Shown here: positions 1-7,587 of the stretch, in pieces
How positions within the stretch are numbered: the stretch's first letter is position 1
Layout of the letters: every line of letters begins with the position of its first letter
Source: CADCWN01 sp039810045
Lineage (GTDB): Bacteria; Chloroflexota; Chloroflexia; Thermomicrobiales; CADCWN01
DNA length: 23,656 bases
Reading direction: 5' to 3'
Assembly (NCBI GenBank): GCA_039810045.1
Contig: JBDHWF010000059.1
Coordinates: 1 to 23,656 of the forward strand
Notes under the pieces: model-generated
Told to the model about the DNA's origin: nothing
The model's input: only the letters and a program-made list of their open reading frames with translations
Database searches by the model: none
Position numbers and translations under genes: made by a program

Positions 1-62
1 TGTAGCGATTGTAGCATACCGCCCTTATCCTCGCGACTCCATTTCCAGTAGCAGCAGCGAAA

Positions 63-98
63 GAATTGAGGTCGGGCCAACTGGCCCGACCTCAATTC
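63..98 (-). terminator. Hairpin terminator after the aminotransferase gene
   Basis: A perfect 16-bp inverted repeat (63-78 with 83-98) encloses a 4-base loop. It lies just downstream of the minus-strand aminotransferase stop. Read on the minus strand the stem is followed by a mixed T/C stretch (TTCTTTCG, partly within the arm), not a clean T-run. The plus-strand side has no T-run, which favours a minus-strand role. Bases 1-62 show no gene. Confidence 0.7.
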
Positions 99-121
99 GT
101 GCAACCCACCAACCAACCAAG

Positions 122-1300
122 CTACGCACGTTTGGCGTGTTGCTCTAACACTGCGCCCATCTGGGCGAGGGCAAGGCTGATATTCTCCCGCGAGTTGGCG
201 TAGGAGAAGCGCAAATGCCCTTCGCCATATTGCCCAAATGCAGTACCAGCGAGCGCGGCTACTCCGGCCTCATTCAGAAGGAGATCAGCCAGTTCAGCCG
301 AGGAATATCCCGTATCACTGATCTTTGGAAAGGCATAGAATGCCCCTTCTGGCGTGAGACACTCGACACCGGGCAGCTTATTCAGCCCCGACACAATCAG
401 ATCACGGCGGGCGCGAAACTCCGTCAGCATCCGTTCAACCGAGTCTTGTGGCCCAGTGATCGCTTCCAGCCCCGCCCACTGGGTGGCAGAGTTCACACAG
501 GAATTTGAATTAACCTGCAACTTCGCCACGGCATCAGCCAGTTCCTGAGGCATCACACCATATCCAAGCCGCCAGCCAGTCATCGCCCAGGTCTTGGAGA
601 ACCCATCGAGGATAATCGTCCGCGCCGCCATCTCTGGCTCGGAAGCAATCGAGGCAAATTCGCCCCCGTAGAGTAGCCGCGAATAGATTTCGTCGCTGAG
701 AATCATGATCTCTGGTCGCTCACGCAGGATATTCGCCAATCCTTCGATATCGGCCTTGGTCAACACGCCACCAGTTGGGTTAGCTGGAGAGTTGATAATC
801 ACCAGCTTGGTGCGTGGAGTAAGTTGCGCGGCAAACTCATCCAGATCAAAACGGAAGCCCTGCTCCTGGCGCAGTGGCACAAAGACCGGCTTGCCGCCAA
901 CGAAGTTGACCATCGACTCATAGATCGGGAAGGCGGGATTCGGCATCAGCACTTCATCACCAGCATCGATCAACGCCAGAATAATGAAGAACATGATCGG
1001 CTTACCACCAGGGGTTACGACGACCTGCCCTGGTTCAACCGTAATCCCCCGCGAGGAGGCGACATCAGCGGCAATCGCTTCGCGCAGTTGTGGTATCCCC
1101 GCAGCCGGAGTGTAGTGGGTTTCCCCATTACGCAATGCGCGGCAACCCGCTTCAACAATATTCTCTGGTGTATCAAAGTCCGGCTCACCAATTTCAAGGT
1201 GAATAATCTGCCGCCCCTGGGCCTCGAGCGCCCGCGCCTTCGCCAGGACTGAGAATGCTGTCTCTGTACCTAACCGCGACATTCGACTGGCAAATTGCAT
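122..1300 (-). CDS. Class I/II PLP-dependent aminotransferase (aspartate aminotransferase-like)
   Basis: A 392-aa fold-type I aminotransferase of normal family length. It probably moves an amino group between an amino acid such as aspartate and 2-oxoglutarate, in the cytoplasm. Visible motifs are NPTG at 174-177 (PLP/substrate contact Asn), DEIY at 203-206 (Asp for the pyridine nitrogen, Tyr for the PLP oxygen), the PLP Schiff-base lysine K236 in SKTWAMTGWRLGY, and a C-terminal LRFSYA Arg that should bind the substrate carboxylate. The ATG at 1300 has a GGGAG Shine-Dalgarno close upstream, which supports this start. It lies 107 bp behind the LarA-like gene on the same strand and may be co-transcribed with it. 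Substrate preference (aspartate, alanine or aromatic) cannot be read from the motifs; aspartate would suit the nearby malate dehydrogenase. Confidence 0.93.
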   Translation of the reverse strand: MQFASRMSRLGTETAFSVLAKARALEAQGRQIIHLEIGEPDFDTPENIVEAGCRALRNGETHYTPAAGIPQLREAIAADVASSRGITVEPGQVVVTPGGKPIMFFIILALIDAGDEVLMPNPAFPIYESMVNFVGGKPVFVPLRQEQGFRFDLDEFAAQLTPRTKLVIINSPANPTGGVLTKADIEGLANILRERPEIMILSDEIYSRLLYGGEFASIASEPEMAARTIILDGFSKTWAMTGWRLGYGVMPQELADAVAKLQVNSNSCVNSATQWAGLEAITGPQDSVERMLTEFRARRDLIVSGLNKLPGVECLTPEGAFYAFPKISDTGYSSAELADLLLNEAGVAALAGTAFGQYGEGHLRFSYANSRENISLALAQMGAVLEQHAKRA

Positions 1301-1407
1301 CCTTATCTCCCTTCATTATCTCGGCAGCAAGCGCTGTGCAACGCTGCGGATCATAAAACATACCGGGCCACTTTGGTATCTCTACCAAGAAAACAGCCTG
1401 ATCGCCC

Positions 1408-2703
1408 TTATGCTGGCGTCAAGACTGGCAACGTCAGCGTGGCGTGTGGCACGATCAACAGCTTCGCGTCTGCTCCACAACGCTCAGCCACAATCGCCAA
1501 CGCTTCTTCCATCGTCGCCACTGCCTCCATGTGCGCTCGCCGCACCAGATCGGGGTCGATCGCCCCCACAACAATGACCGAACAATGCTGCAAGACCTTC
1601 GCCATGATATATGCGCGTTGCTGTCCGGCAGGATACCCATGAGCGTGTGCATCGTCGATCACCGCCTGGGGGCTGACCGCCTCGCTCAACGCGCGGTAAA
1701 ACCGTTCTTCACCTGCTCCCTGCCCGGCCCCTTCTGGGAGTGGGGCGGGCAAGATGATAATTCCTCCTTGCCGCACTGGTGGTGTCGGCGCAAAATGCAG
1801 GTAGGACGCCGCCCGGGTTGCCTGATACAGGTTGACATCTTTCGGCCAGCCAACTCCCGCAATCGCCGCGTCAAACTGCTGCGTGATCGGCGCAATATAC
1901 TGTTCTCGACCGATGGCAACCAGATGATCATGCACGGCCTCTGGCGCGCCAGCCGCGACTGCGATGATCTCGCCAGCATCGTTGAGCATAACATTCATCA
2001 CAAATCGCAACCCAGCGCGGCGGGCCGCTTCGCGCACAATCTCCTGGAAGGGATTTCCGACAATCTGACCCAGGCGTGTCAGCGGCTGATCAAGCATCTG
2101 CGGGCCATGTGTGAAGGTGATCGTTGCTTCACCACCACAACCGATCGCCAGGGTCTTGCCGCCACCACTGTAGCCCGCGTACTGATGTGGCTCCACCACA
2201 CCAGTCGCGATAATCAGGTTGGCATCGTAGGCCCGCCGATTGACCACTAGCGGACAGCCGCCAGGGCCAGCGCCAAGATCCTGGAGCCAGGCGGGATCAC
2301 GCGCATCGTGGTCGATTACTTTGTACCGCTGGACAATATCAGTGCCAAGTTTCTCCTGCTTTTCGTCCGGCGTACTATCACGATGCAGGCCAGTGGCAAT
2401 CAGAATCGTAATATCTTCCTTCGCCACCCCAGCCAGTTCCAGCGCCATACAAATTGGCGGCACCAATAGCCGATCTGGGCAGGCCCGCGTCGCGTCAGTA
2501 ACGGCAATACAGACCCGATCACCGGGCTGCACCAGTTCAGCCAGCATGGGCGAATCGAGCGGAGTACGCAATGCATTGTGAATGGCCTTCCACGCCTCTA
2601 GCGGTGGTGTAGGCTGTGACCGCGCAACGGTAACCTGCATCTGCGCTGGCACCGTGAAGTGCAATTCGCCATCCGCAAATGGCACGCTATACTGCTGTGT
2701 CAT
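1408..2703 (-). CDS. LarA-family nickel-pincer 2-hydroxyacid racemase/epimerase
   Basis: A 431-aa protein of the LarA (DUF2088) family; the Lactobacillus LarA is about 424 aa. Family members interconvert D- and L-2-hydroxyacids with a covalent nickel-pincer nucleotide. The residues that matter are present with LarA spacing: His107 in TGLHRDST, His173 in EPHQYAGYSGGGK, the cofactor-attachment Lys183 ten residues later, and the nickel ligand His199 sixteen residues after that. I chose the ATG at 2703 over a GTG at 2712 because the G-rich stretch (GGGGGTGGG) sits about 6 bases before the ATG but abuts the GTG. No larB, larC or larE maturation gene is in the window, so cofactor supply must come from elsewhere. 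It diverges from malate dehydrogenase, so malate is a plausible substrate, but the family has many specificities. Confidence 0.88.
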   Translation of the reverse strand: MTQQYSVPFADGELHFTVPAQMQVTVARSQPTPPLEAWKAIHNALRTPLDSPMLAELVQPGDRVCIAVTDATRACPDRLLVPPICMALELAGVAKEDITILIATGLHRDSTPDEKQEKLGTDIVQRYKVIDHDARDPAWLQDLGAGPGGCPLVVNRRAYDANLIIATGVVEPHQYAGYSGGGKTLAIGCGGEATITFTHGPQMLDQPLTRLGQIVGNPFQEIVREAARRAGLRFVMNVMLNDAGEIIAVAAGAPEAVHDHLVAIGREQYIAPITQQFDAAIAGVGWPKDVNLYQATRAASYLHFAPTPPVRQGGIIILPAPLPEGAGQGAGEERFYRALSEAVSPQAVIDDAHAHGYPAGQQRAYIMAKVLQHCSVIVVGAIDPDLVRRAHMEAVATMEEALAIVAERCGADAKLLIVPHATLTLPVLTPA

Positions 2704-2891
2704 TTCACCCACCCCCGCTCATGTGCCAGCACCGCATCAGCAGATCCTGACCCAGCGTAGTTCCTCAACTTTCCTGCGACACTCAAAAATCGCTCAGCGC
2801 GGCATTACCAGTATGTTATCATGCTTGCCAATGAATACCTGCCATTGGGGTAGGAGAGTGATTGCCAAATCTATCAGGAGGAAAAGACGAG
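2704..2891. promoter_or_regulatory. Divergent control region between the LarA homologue and mdh
   Basis: A 188-bp gap between divergent genes that must hold both promoters. On the plus strand a TATCAT hexamer at 2817-2822 is a fair -10 for mdh, but I see no good -35. A 6-bp inverted repeat (2828-2833, CCAATG, with 2843-2848, CATTGG) would fall in the mdh leader. The mdh Shine-Dalgarno AGGAGG is at 2876-2881. I could not assign a convincing minus-strand promoter. Confidence 0.35.
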
Positions 2892-3830
2892 ATGCGAGGC
2901 AAAGTCACGGTCGTCGGAGCCGGAGCAGTAGGGGCGACCACTGCACAATATGTCGCCCAGCGGGGCTATGCTGACGTGGTACTCGTGGATATCGTCCCCA
3001 ATATGCCCCAGGGCAAGGCCCTTGACCTGATGCAGGCTGGCCCAGTGATTGGCTACAACTCGATTGTTACTGGCGCAAACGAATATGATGCGACGGCTAA
3101 CTCAGATGTCGTCGTGATTACTTCTGGTTCCCCGCGCAAGCCGGGGATGAGCCGCGATGATCTGTTGAAGATCAATATGAACATCGTTGGCTCAGTCACC
3201 AAGGAGATCGCCCAGCGCAGCCCAAACGCCGTCATTATTGTGGTCACGAATCCGCTGGATGCAATGTGCCACATTGCCTTAAAAGCCTCGGGCTTCCCGA
3301 AAGAACGGGTCATTGGGCAGGCGGGAGTCCTCGATTCTGCGCGATTCCGTACCTTCATCGCGATGGAACTCGGCGTTTCCATTGAGGATGTATCAGCGTT
3401 TGTACTCGGTGGTCACGGCGACACGATGGTGCCGTTACCACGCTATTCTACCGTGGCGGGGATCCCAATCACCGAACTGATCTCCGAGCAACGGATCAAG
3501 GAGATTACCGAGCGCACCGCCAACGGCGGCGGTGAACTGGTGCAATTGCTTGGCACCAGTGCCTACTACGCGCCAGGGGCTTCCTCTGCCGATATGGTCG
3601 AGGCGATCATGCTCGATAAGAATCGGATCATGCCGTGCAGCGTCTACCTCAGCGGCCAGTACGGGATCAACGATCTCTACGTTGGTGTGCCGATCAAAAT
3701 CGGTGCGGGCGGCATGAAGGAAGTCGTCGAAATCACCCTGACCGACGAGGAGAAAGCCGCGCTGAATAAATCAGCAGACGCCGTACGTGAACTGGTCGAA
3801 GCAATGGATCGGATCAGTGCTGCTTCCTGA
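2892..3830 (+). CDS. mdh: Malate dehydrogenase, LDH-like type, NAD-dependent
   Basis: A 312-aa cytoplasmic enzyme that interconverts malate and oxaloacetate with NAD(H), serving the TCA cycle and related carbon pathways. The N-terminal Rossmann motif GAGAVG is at 9-14, and Asp33 ends the second strand, which indicates NAD rather than NADP. Substrate arginines Arg82 and Arg88 in PRKPGMSR mark malate rather than lactate dehydrogenase. Asn120, the catalytic pair Asp148 and His175 (GGHGDTMVP) and Arg151 are in place. A TTG-initiated extension to 2862 is open, but AGGAGG at 2876-2881 sits ten bases before the ATG at 2892, so I use that ATG. The length and sequence style match the LDH-like tetrameric MDHs known from Chloroflexus. 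It diverges from the LarA-like gene and is followed by its own hairpin. Confidence 0.97.
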   Translation: MRGKVTVVGAGAVGATTAQYVAQRGYADVVLVDIVPNMPQGKALDLMQAGPVIGYNSIVTGANEYDATANSDVVVITSGSPRKPGMSRDDLLKINMNIVGSVTKEIAQRSPNAVIIVVTNPLDAMCHIALKASGFPKERVIGQAGVLDSARFRTFIAMELGVSIEDVSAFVLGGHGDTMVPLPRYSTVAGIPITELISEQRIKEITERTANGGGELVQLLGTSAYYAPGASSADMVEAIMLDKNRIMPCSVYLSGQYGINDLYVGVPIKIGAGGMKEVVEITLTDEEKAALNKSADAVRELVEAMDRISAAS

Positions 3831-3868
3831 GCCATCCCAGTGCAGTAGCACAACCTGACGAACGACAC

Positions 3869-3902
3869 AATGGTGCGGGTGGTGATCACTGCCCGCACCA
3901 TT
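3869..3902 (+). terminator. Hairpin terminator after mdh
   Basis: An 11-bp perfect stem (3869-3879 with 3892-3902) has a 12-base loop and is followed by TGTCTTAAT. The T-run is short, so termination may be partial. It sits between mdh and moeA, which begins 26 bases later. Confidence 0.65.
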
Positions 3903-3927
3903 TGTCTTAATATCATGTGAGGGCGAG

Positions 3928-5256
3928 ATGACGGCAAAACGCAATGAGGCTAGCCTGATCACCGTCGAAGCCGCCCTCCAAACGATCCTATCGACGGTCA
4001 CGCCGTTGCCACCCCTCAGCGTATCATTGCTCGAAGCCCAAGGGCACATTCTGGCCGAAGCAGTGTGCGCAACCGAAAATATCCCACCCTTCCGTAATTC
4101 CGCCATGGATGGCTACGCCGTCCAGGCCGCCGACCTGCTTGCCGCGCGCCCCAATAACCCCGTCTACCTGCGGGTAATTGCCGATGGGCCAGCGGGTTAT
4201 CCCCCACGTGGCACCGTCATCCCCGGCACTGCCATTCGGATTATGACTGGGGCACCGTTGCCACCTGGGGCGGACACCGTTGTTCGCTTTGAGGAAACTG
4301 ATGAACAGCACCAGTCACGGGGATGGCCAACCGCTCAACTCGGGCAGCCCGTACGGTTCTTTCGATCACAACCACCGTGGATCAATGTGCGCGAGGCTGG
4401 CGAAGATATTCGCGCCGGGAGCATCGTACTGACCCCAGGAACGCTGCTTCGTCCAGTAGAACTGGGGATTCTGGCCTCGCTTGGCTACGCAGCAGTCCTA
4501 GTACATCGCCCGCCAACCGTGGCGATCATCGCTACTGGCGATGAGGTGGTTGACCTGGGTCAAACGCCACAACCAGGCCAGATTCGCAATAGCAACAGCT
4601 ACACCCTGGCCGCGCTCGTCCAGCGCTATGGGGGCATACCACGCCTGCTTGGGGTGGCCCGCGATACACGCGCTGACCTGACCGCAATGTTCGCTGCTGC
4701 CAGCACTGCCGACCTGATCCTTTCTTCTGGTGGCGTTTCTGTTGGCGACTACGATATCGTCAAAGATGTCTTGGGGGCTGAAGGGGAGATCGCCCTCTGG
4801 CAAGTGCAGATGAAACCTGGGCGACCGCTGGCCTACGGCCAGCTACACGATAAGCCATTTCTCGGCTTACCAGGGAACCCCGTCGCTGCCTATGTTTCGT
4901 TTGAACTCTTTGCCCGGCCAATCATCCTGCGCCAACTCGGCTACACACATCTTGCCAAGCCAACGCTCACCGCTCGGGTCACTGAGCCAATCGAGAATCG
5001 CGGTGGTCGTCGCCATTACGTTCGGGCGATCGTCACGAATAGCCCAACGGGGCCAACGGTACGGCCAACGGGAGAACAAGGCTCTGGGGTACTGACCGCA
5101 ATCATGCGCGCTAATGGCCTGCTGATCATTCCCGATGGTTGCGAGAGCCTGGCTACTGGGGATGAAGCTGAAGTCCTGCTGCTGCATCAGGAACAGACCA
5201 CGGCACTGGCAACCAGATCTTCCGCAGCAAACCCGCCAGGGCCACCACCAGACTAG
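3928..5256 (+). CDS. moeA: Molybdopterin molybdenumtransferase MoeA
   Basis: A 442-aa molybdenum cofactor enzyme that places molybdate into adenylated molybdopterin, the last step of basic Moco synthesis, in the cytosol. The N-terminal MoeA domain (about 12-175) contains PPFRNSAMDGYA with Asp61. The MoCF/MogA-like domain (about 190-330) contains TGDE (203-206), RNSNSY, SSGGVSVGDYD with Asp274, MKPGRP and GLPGNPVA. A C-terminal beta-barrel domain follows. The usual length is about 400-420; the extra residues are at the ends, with a Pro-rich tail. The start has a GAGGGCGAG Shine-Dalgarno. No other Moco gene is in the window. Its stop codon overlaps the stop of the convergent small membrane protein gene. 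Confidence 0.95.
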   Translation: MTAKRNEASLITVEAALQTILSTVTPLPPLSVSLLEAQGHILAEAVCATENIPPFRNSAMDGYAVQAADLLAARPNNPVYLRVIADGPAGYPPRGTVIPGTAIRIMTGAPLPPGADTVVRFEETDEQHQSRGWPTAQLGQPVRFFRSQPPWINVREAGEDIRAGSIVLTPGTLLRPVELGILASLGYAAVLVHRPPTVAIIATGDEVVDLGQTPQPGQIRNSNSYTLAALVQRYGGIPRLLGVARDTRADLTAMFAAASTADLILSSGGVSVGDYDIVKDVLGAEGEIALWQVQMKPGRPLAYGQLHDKPFLGLPGNPVAAYVSFELFARPIILRQLGYTHLAKPTLTARVTEPIENRGGRRHYVRAIVTNSPTGPTVRPTGEQGSGVLTAIMRANGLLIIPDGCESLATGDEAEVLLLHQEQTTALATRSSAANPPGPPPD

Positions 5257-5507
5257 CCCTGCTCTACCGGGTCTTCATGGTCAACACTATTCTCGACCGC
5301 TGTTGGCACAAAATTCGCATTATCTTCAGTAATGGTTGGCGCAGTTGTGTCAGGGGTATCTGCATCGTTTGCGCTATTGGGTAATGCGGCGGCAAGTGCT
5401 GCCAGCATCGCAATAATCAGGAACAGGTGGATGAAGATCCCCAGAAAACCACTGGCTAACCCCAAAATCCAGATGATTAACGCTAGGAGTACTGCGACCC
5501 AAAACAT
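5253..5507 (-). CDS. Small membrane protein, lmo0937/DUF5670-like, with acidic tail
   Basis: An 84-aa protein. Residues 1-42 are almost entirely hydrophobic and form two membrane helices split by a short GLASGFLG turn; the W-x-L-G-L-x-S-G pattern followed by FIHLFLIIA resembles the tiny lmo0937-family (DUF5670) membrane proteins of about 50 aa. Residues 43-84 add a polar, acidic tail rich in Asp, Glu, Asn and Thr that the family does not normally have. The function of the family is unknown. The ribosome-binding site (GGATA) is weak. The gene is convergent with moeA and shares the CTAG at 5253-5256 as stop codons on both strands. The hydrophobic pattern makes a real gene likely. Confidence 0.72.
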   Translation of the reverse strand: MFWVAVLLALIIWILGLASGFLGIFIHLFLIIAMLAALAAALPNSANDADTPDTTAPTITEDNANFVPTAVENSVDHEDPVEQG

Positions 5508-5630
5508 CAGTTATCCGTAACTACTATGGCAGCAAATCGCAAATGCGCCTGCTGATAATACTGATCAATGCTGGTGCCGACAAATCTACTGTGCCAGCTG
5601 CCTAACGCAGCTTAGGAAAGGATACCAACG

Positions 5631-6707
5631 ATGGCCAATCAACAACGAGGCTTAGCGCGACTCCGCGCCGGGATACCAGGAGTAAGCGACCTCTTTAGTG
5701 TCGTCCGCGAACTCAGTTTTGACGCCCTACGTGAGGAAGCCCAACTCCCACCCCGATTATTACTCGTTGGTACAGACCGCACCTTACTGGAAGGAATACG
5801 CCTGCCATTGGCGGGCGAAGCAGGGGTCAACCTGATCGATATCGCCCAGCCCGAACAACTCCCCACATATCTCGATAGCTATGATGGGATTATGCTGATC
5901 AACCTCACCCAGGCGGATCGCAACCGCCCGGCGATTCGGCAACTCCTCAACGACAATGAAACCGCCGGACGCACGCTGACCTTTCAACTGCCACCAACAA
6001 TCGGCCCAACCAGTGATACGCCTGTCTCCGACGATCTGCTAGATGATCTCCGCAGTCGGATTGTCACGCGCCTCGCCCATCGCCAGATCGCGCTAGGGCG
6101 CTATCTCCCCGCGTTCCGCAAACAGGCCGCCAGCGCCCTGATCAACCAGACCTCACGGGCCAATGCCGAGTTTGCCCTACTCTCAAATATTCCAGCCCTG
6201 ATTCCGATTATTGGCAATGTGATGGCAGTTGGCGCAGATTTCCTGGTGCTAACCAAGAACCAACTGATGCTGATCTACAAACTCGCCGCACTGCATGGCC
6301 GCAACCTTGATCAGCCATACCGAATCTATGGCGAGATGTTACCAGTTGTCGGCGTAGGTATTCTCTGGCGCACCGTAGCCCGTGAGCTTGTTGGCCTGAT
6401 TCCCTTTGCCGCTGGCACGATTCCAAAAGTGATGATCGCCTATGCCGGAACCGCAGTAGCCGGACAGGCTGCCAATTTCTATTATCTGCAAGGAGACCGA
6501 CCAACGAAGGCGCAGTTCAAGGAGTTTTATAGCCGCGCTGCTGAGCTAGCCCGGAATATCAACCTGCCCTTGCCCGGTCGCCCTGACCATGATCGTGGCA
6601 ACGTTATCGAAGGCCAATTCAGCGAGAAGCCCGCTGCCAGCGCTCCCGCTGCCCCAACGGATAACGACCAAGCCACCCCCGCACCAACCAGTAAATCGGC
6701 ACGATAA
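5631..6707 (+). CDS. DUF697-family membrane-associated protein with GTPase-like but P-loop-less N-terminus
   Basis: A 358-aa protein. Residues about 165-310 match the style of DUF697, a module with hydrophobic segments usually found attached to, or next to, small GTPases (compare the YcjX/YcjF pair): NIPALIPIIGNVMAVGADFLV, a YG turn, then helices around 236-285. Residues 42-130 alternate beta and alpha (RLLLVGTD, VNLIDIA, GIMLIN) as in a GTPase fold, but the glycine-rich GxxxxGK[ST] loop is absent (VGTDRTLLEG), so nucleotide binding is doubtful. The last 45 residues are a low-complexity Ala/Pro/Thr tail. The ATG follows AGGAAAGGA with good spacing. A strong terminator follows, so the gene is probably monocistronic. 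Its cellular role is unknown. Confidence 0.75.
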   Translation: MANQQRGLARLRAGIPGVSDLFSVVRELSFDALREEAQLPPRLLLVGTDRTLLEGIRLPLAGEAGVNLIDIAQPEQLPTYLDSYDGIMLINLTQADRNRPAIRQLLNDNETAGRTLTFQLPPTIGPTSDTPVSDDLLDDLRSRIVTRLAHRQIALGRYLPAFRKQAASALINQTSRANAEFALLSNIPALIPIIGNVMAVGADFLVLTKNQLMLIYKLAALHGRNLDQPYRIYGEMLPVVGVGILWRTVARELVGLIPFAAGTIPKVMIAYAGTAVAGQAANFYYLQGDRPTKAQFKEFYSRAAELARNINLPLPGRPDHDRGNVIEGQFSEKPAASAPAAPTDNDQATPAPTSKSAR

Positions 6708-6732
6708 GTAACGAAATATAGCTGCGAGAGAC

Positions 6733-6772
6733 GCCGCAGGCCGCCATTGGGGCGGCCTGCGGCTTTGTATTT
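6733..6772 (+). terminator. Strong rho-independent terminator after the DUF697 gene
   Basis: A perfect 13-bp GC-rich stem (6733-6745 with 6751-6763) has a 5-base loop (ATTGG) and is followed directly by TTTGTATTT on the plus strand. It starts 26 bases after the DUF697 stop codon. Confidence 0.9.
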
Positions 6773-6833
6773 CCAGGTGCATACTGATTCCCCACAAACC
6801 ATTGCCCTGTCATCTGTACATCAGCAAGAGATC

Positions 6834-6842
6834 TGCTACACT
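6834..6842 (+). promoter_or_regulatory. Possible extended -10 promoter for the LysM lipoprotein gene
   Basis: TGC immediately precedes TACACT (6837-6842), an extended -10 arrangement. No convincing -35 lies 16-18 bases upstream. It is about 90 bases before the LysM start, in the only gap that can hold that gene's promoter. Confidence 0.3.
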
Positions 6843-6932
6843 ACTGAAAATCCGCGCCGAACGTACAAATCTTCTCAACCCGTAGCGGATTTTGCCAAAA
6901 TGATGATAACCGTAAGAGACGGGAAGGACCAT

Positions 6933-7352
6933 ATGATGTTTAACAAAGTTCTGCTTCTGCGTGGCAGCCTCGTCATCGCCTTTACCTCCACCACGCTCTT
7001 TCTTGGTGCCTGCTCTCGACCAGGCACTAGCCCAACCTCCACCGCAACAGCATCCCCGACAGTGCCGACAGCCGCAACACCAACACGAAGTATCGCCCCA
7101 AGTGTCGCCCCAAGCGTTCCACCAGCCCCAAGTGCTGCCCCGGTCACCAGCAGCGCCCCATCAGCAGCGCCAGTCAGTTCAGCAGCACCAGCATCCCGCC
7201 CCGGGCAAAAATACGTCGTGCAACCAGGTGATACGCTCAGTGGGATTGCAGAGCAATTCGGGGTGACGATGCAGCAGCTGATCGACGCGAATTCCTTACA
7301 AAACCCAGATCTCCTCTTACCGGGCCAGGAGTTGATTATTCCTGGTAATTAG
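6933..7352 (+). CDS. LysM-domain peptidoglycan-binding lipoprotein
   Basis: A 139-aa exported lipoprotein. The signal peptide has a basic start, a hydrophobic core and lipobox LGAC with Cys27 as the lipidation site. Residues about 28-90 are a Ser/Thr/Ala/Pro linker with repeated SAAP and APSVAPS units, which would hold the domain off the membrane. Residues 93-138 are one LysM domain (YVVQPGDTLSGIAEQFGV, then LLPGQELIIP), which binds N-acetylglucosamine chains in peptidoglycan. The open frame runs back to 6747, but GGAAGGA at 6922-6928 points to the tandem ATGs at 6933 and 6936; either would serve, and spacing slightly favours the second. There is no catalytic domain, so a cell-wall anchor or adaptor role is likely. 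Confidence 0.88.
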   Translation: MMFNKVLLLRGSLVIAFTSTTLFLGACSRPGTSPTSTATASPTVPTAATPTRSIAPSVAPSVPPAPSAAPVTSSAPSAAPVSSAAPASRPGQKYVVQPGDTLSGIAEQFGVTMQQLIDANSLQNPDLLLPGQELIIPGN

Positions 7353-7403
7353 GCCAGCGCCAACCGCCACGATCAGACCCTCGCATCCCAGCTGAGGGTC
7401 GAC

Positions 7404-7432
7404 TTGACACGCCCGCTAGCCAATGCTATTGT
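7404..7432 (+). promoter_or_regulatory. Sigma70-type promoter in a gap with no long ORF
   Basis: TTGACA at 7404-7409 is a perfect -35. A 17-base spacer leads to TATTGT at 7427-7432 (4 of 6 matches to TATAAT). It points into the stretch from about 7439 to the terminator at 7588-7622, where no long reading frame exists. Confidence 0.6.
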
Positions 7433-7502
7433 TATACAGTCGATAGCGGGGCGACCTCTCCTCGCACTTAGTGACCGATGAGGGAAAAAGGGGGTGATGC
7501 TT

Positions 7503-7550
7503 ATGAGTAGCCATCAGCTTATGGGCATTGCTACGGGTGCTATTCTGTAG
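7503..7550 (+). CDS. Possible micro-ORF inside the candidate small RNA
   Basis: A 15-codon frame encodes MSSHQLMGIATGAIL, and a start two codons earlier at 7497 is also possible. A purine-rich AAAAAGGGGGTG ends about 7 bases before the ATG at 7503, as a Shine-Dalgarno would. The C-terminal half is hydrophobic. Such frames arise easily by chance, so this is kept only because promoter, Shine-Dalgarno and terminator all line up. It could be a leader peptide, a tiny membrane peptide, or nothing. Confidence 0.2.
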   Translation: MSSHQLMGIATGAIL

Positions 7551-7587
7551 CGATACAATCGCGCTCGGCGATGCCCGAAAGCGATAC

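Noticed and set aside
1373..1388. Inverted repeat TTGGTA-TCTC-TACCAA after the LarA gene
   Set aside because: A 6-bp AT-rich stem with no T-run after it on the minus strand; too weak to call a terminator.
1444..2250. 268-codon plus-strand open frame
   Set aside because: It is antisense to the LarA homologue, whose active-site residues are intact; its composition (Arg, Cys, His, Trp rich) is that of a shadow frame.
7376..7400. Inverted repeat GACCCTC/GAGGGTC after the LysM gene
   Set aside because: Seven pairs with an 11-base loop and no T-run; the following bases are the -35 of the small-RNA promoter.
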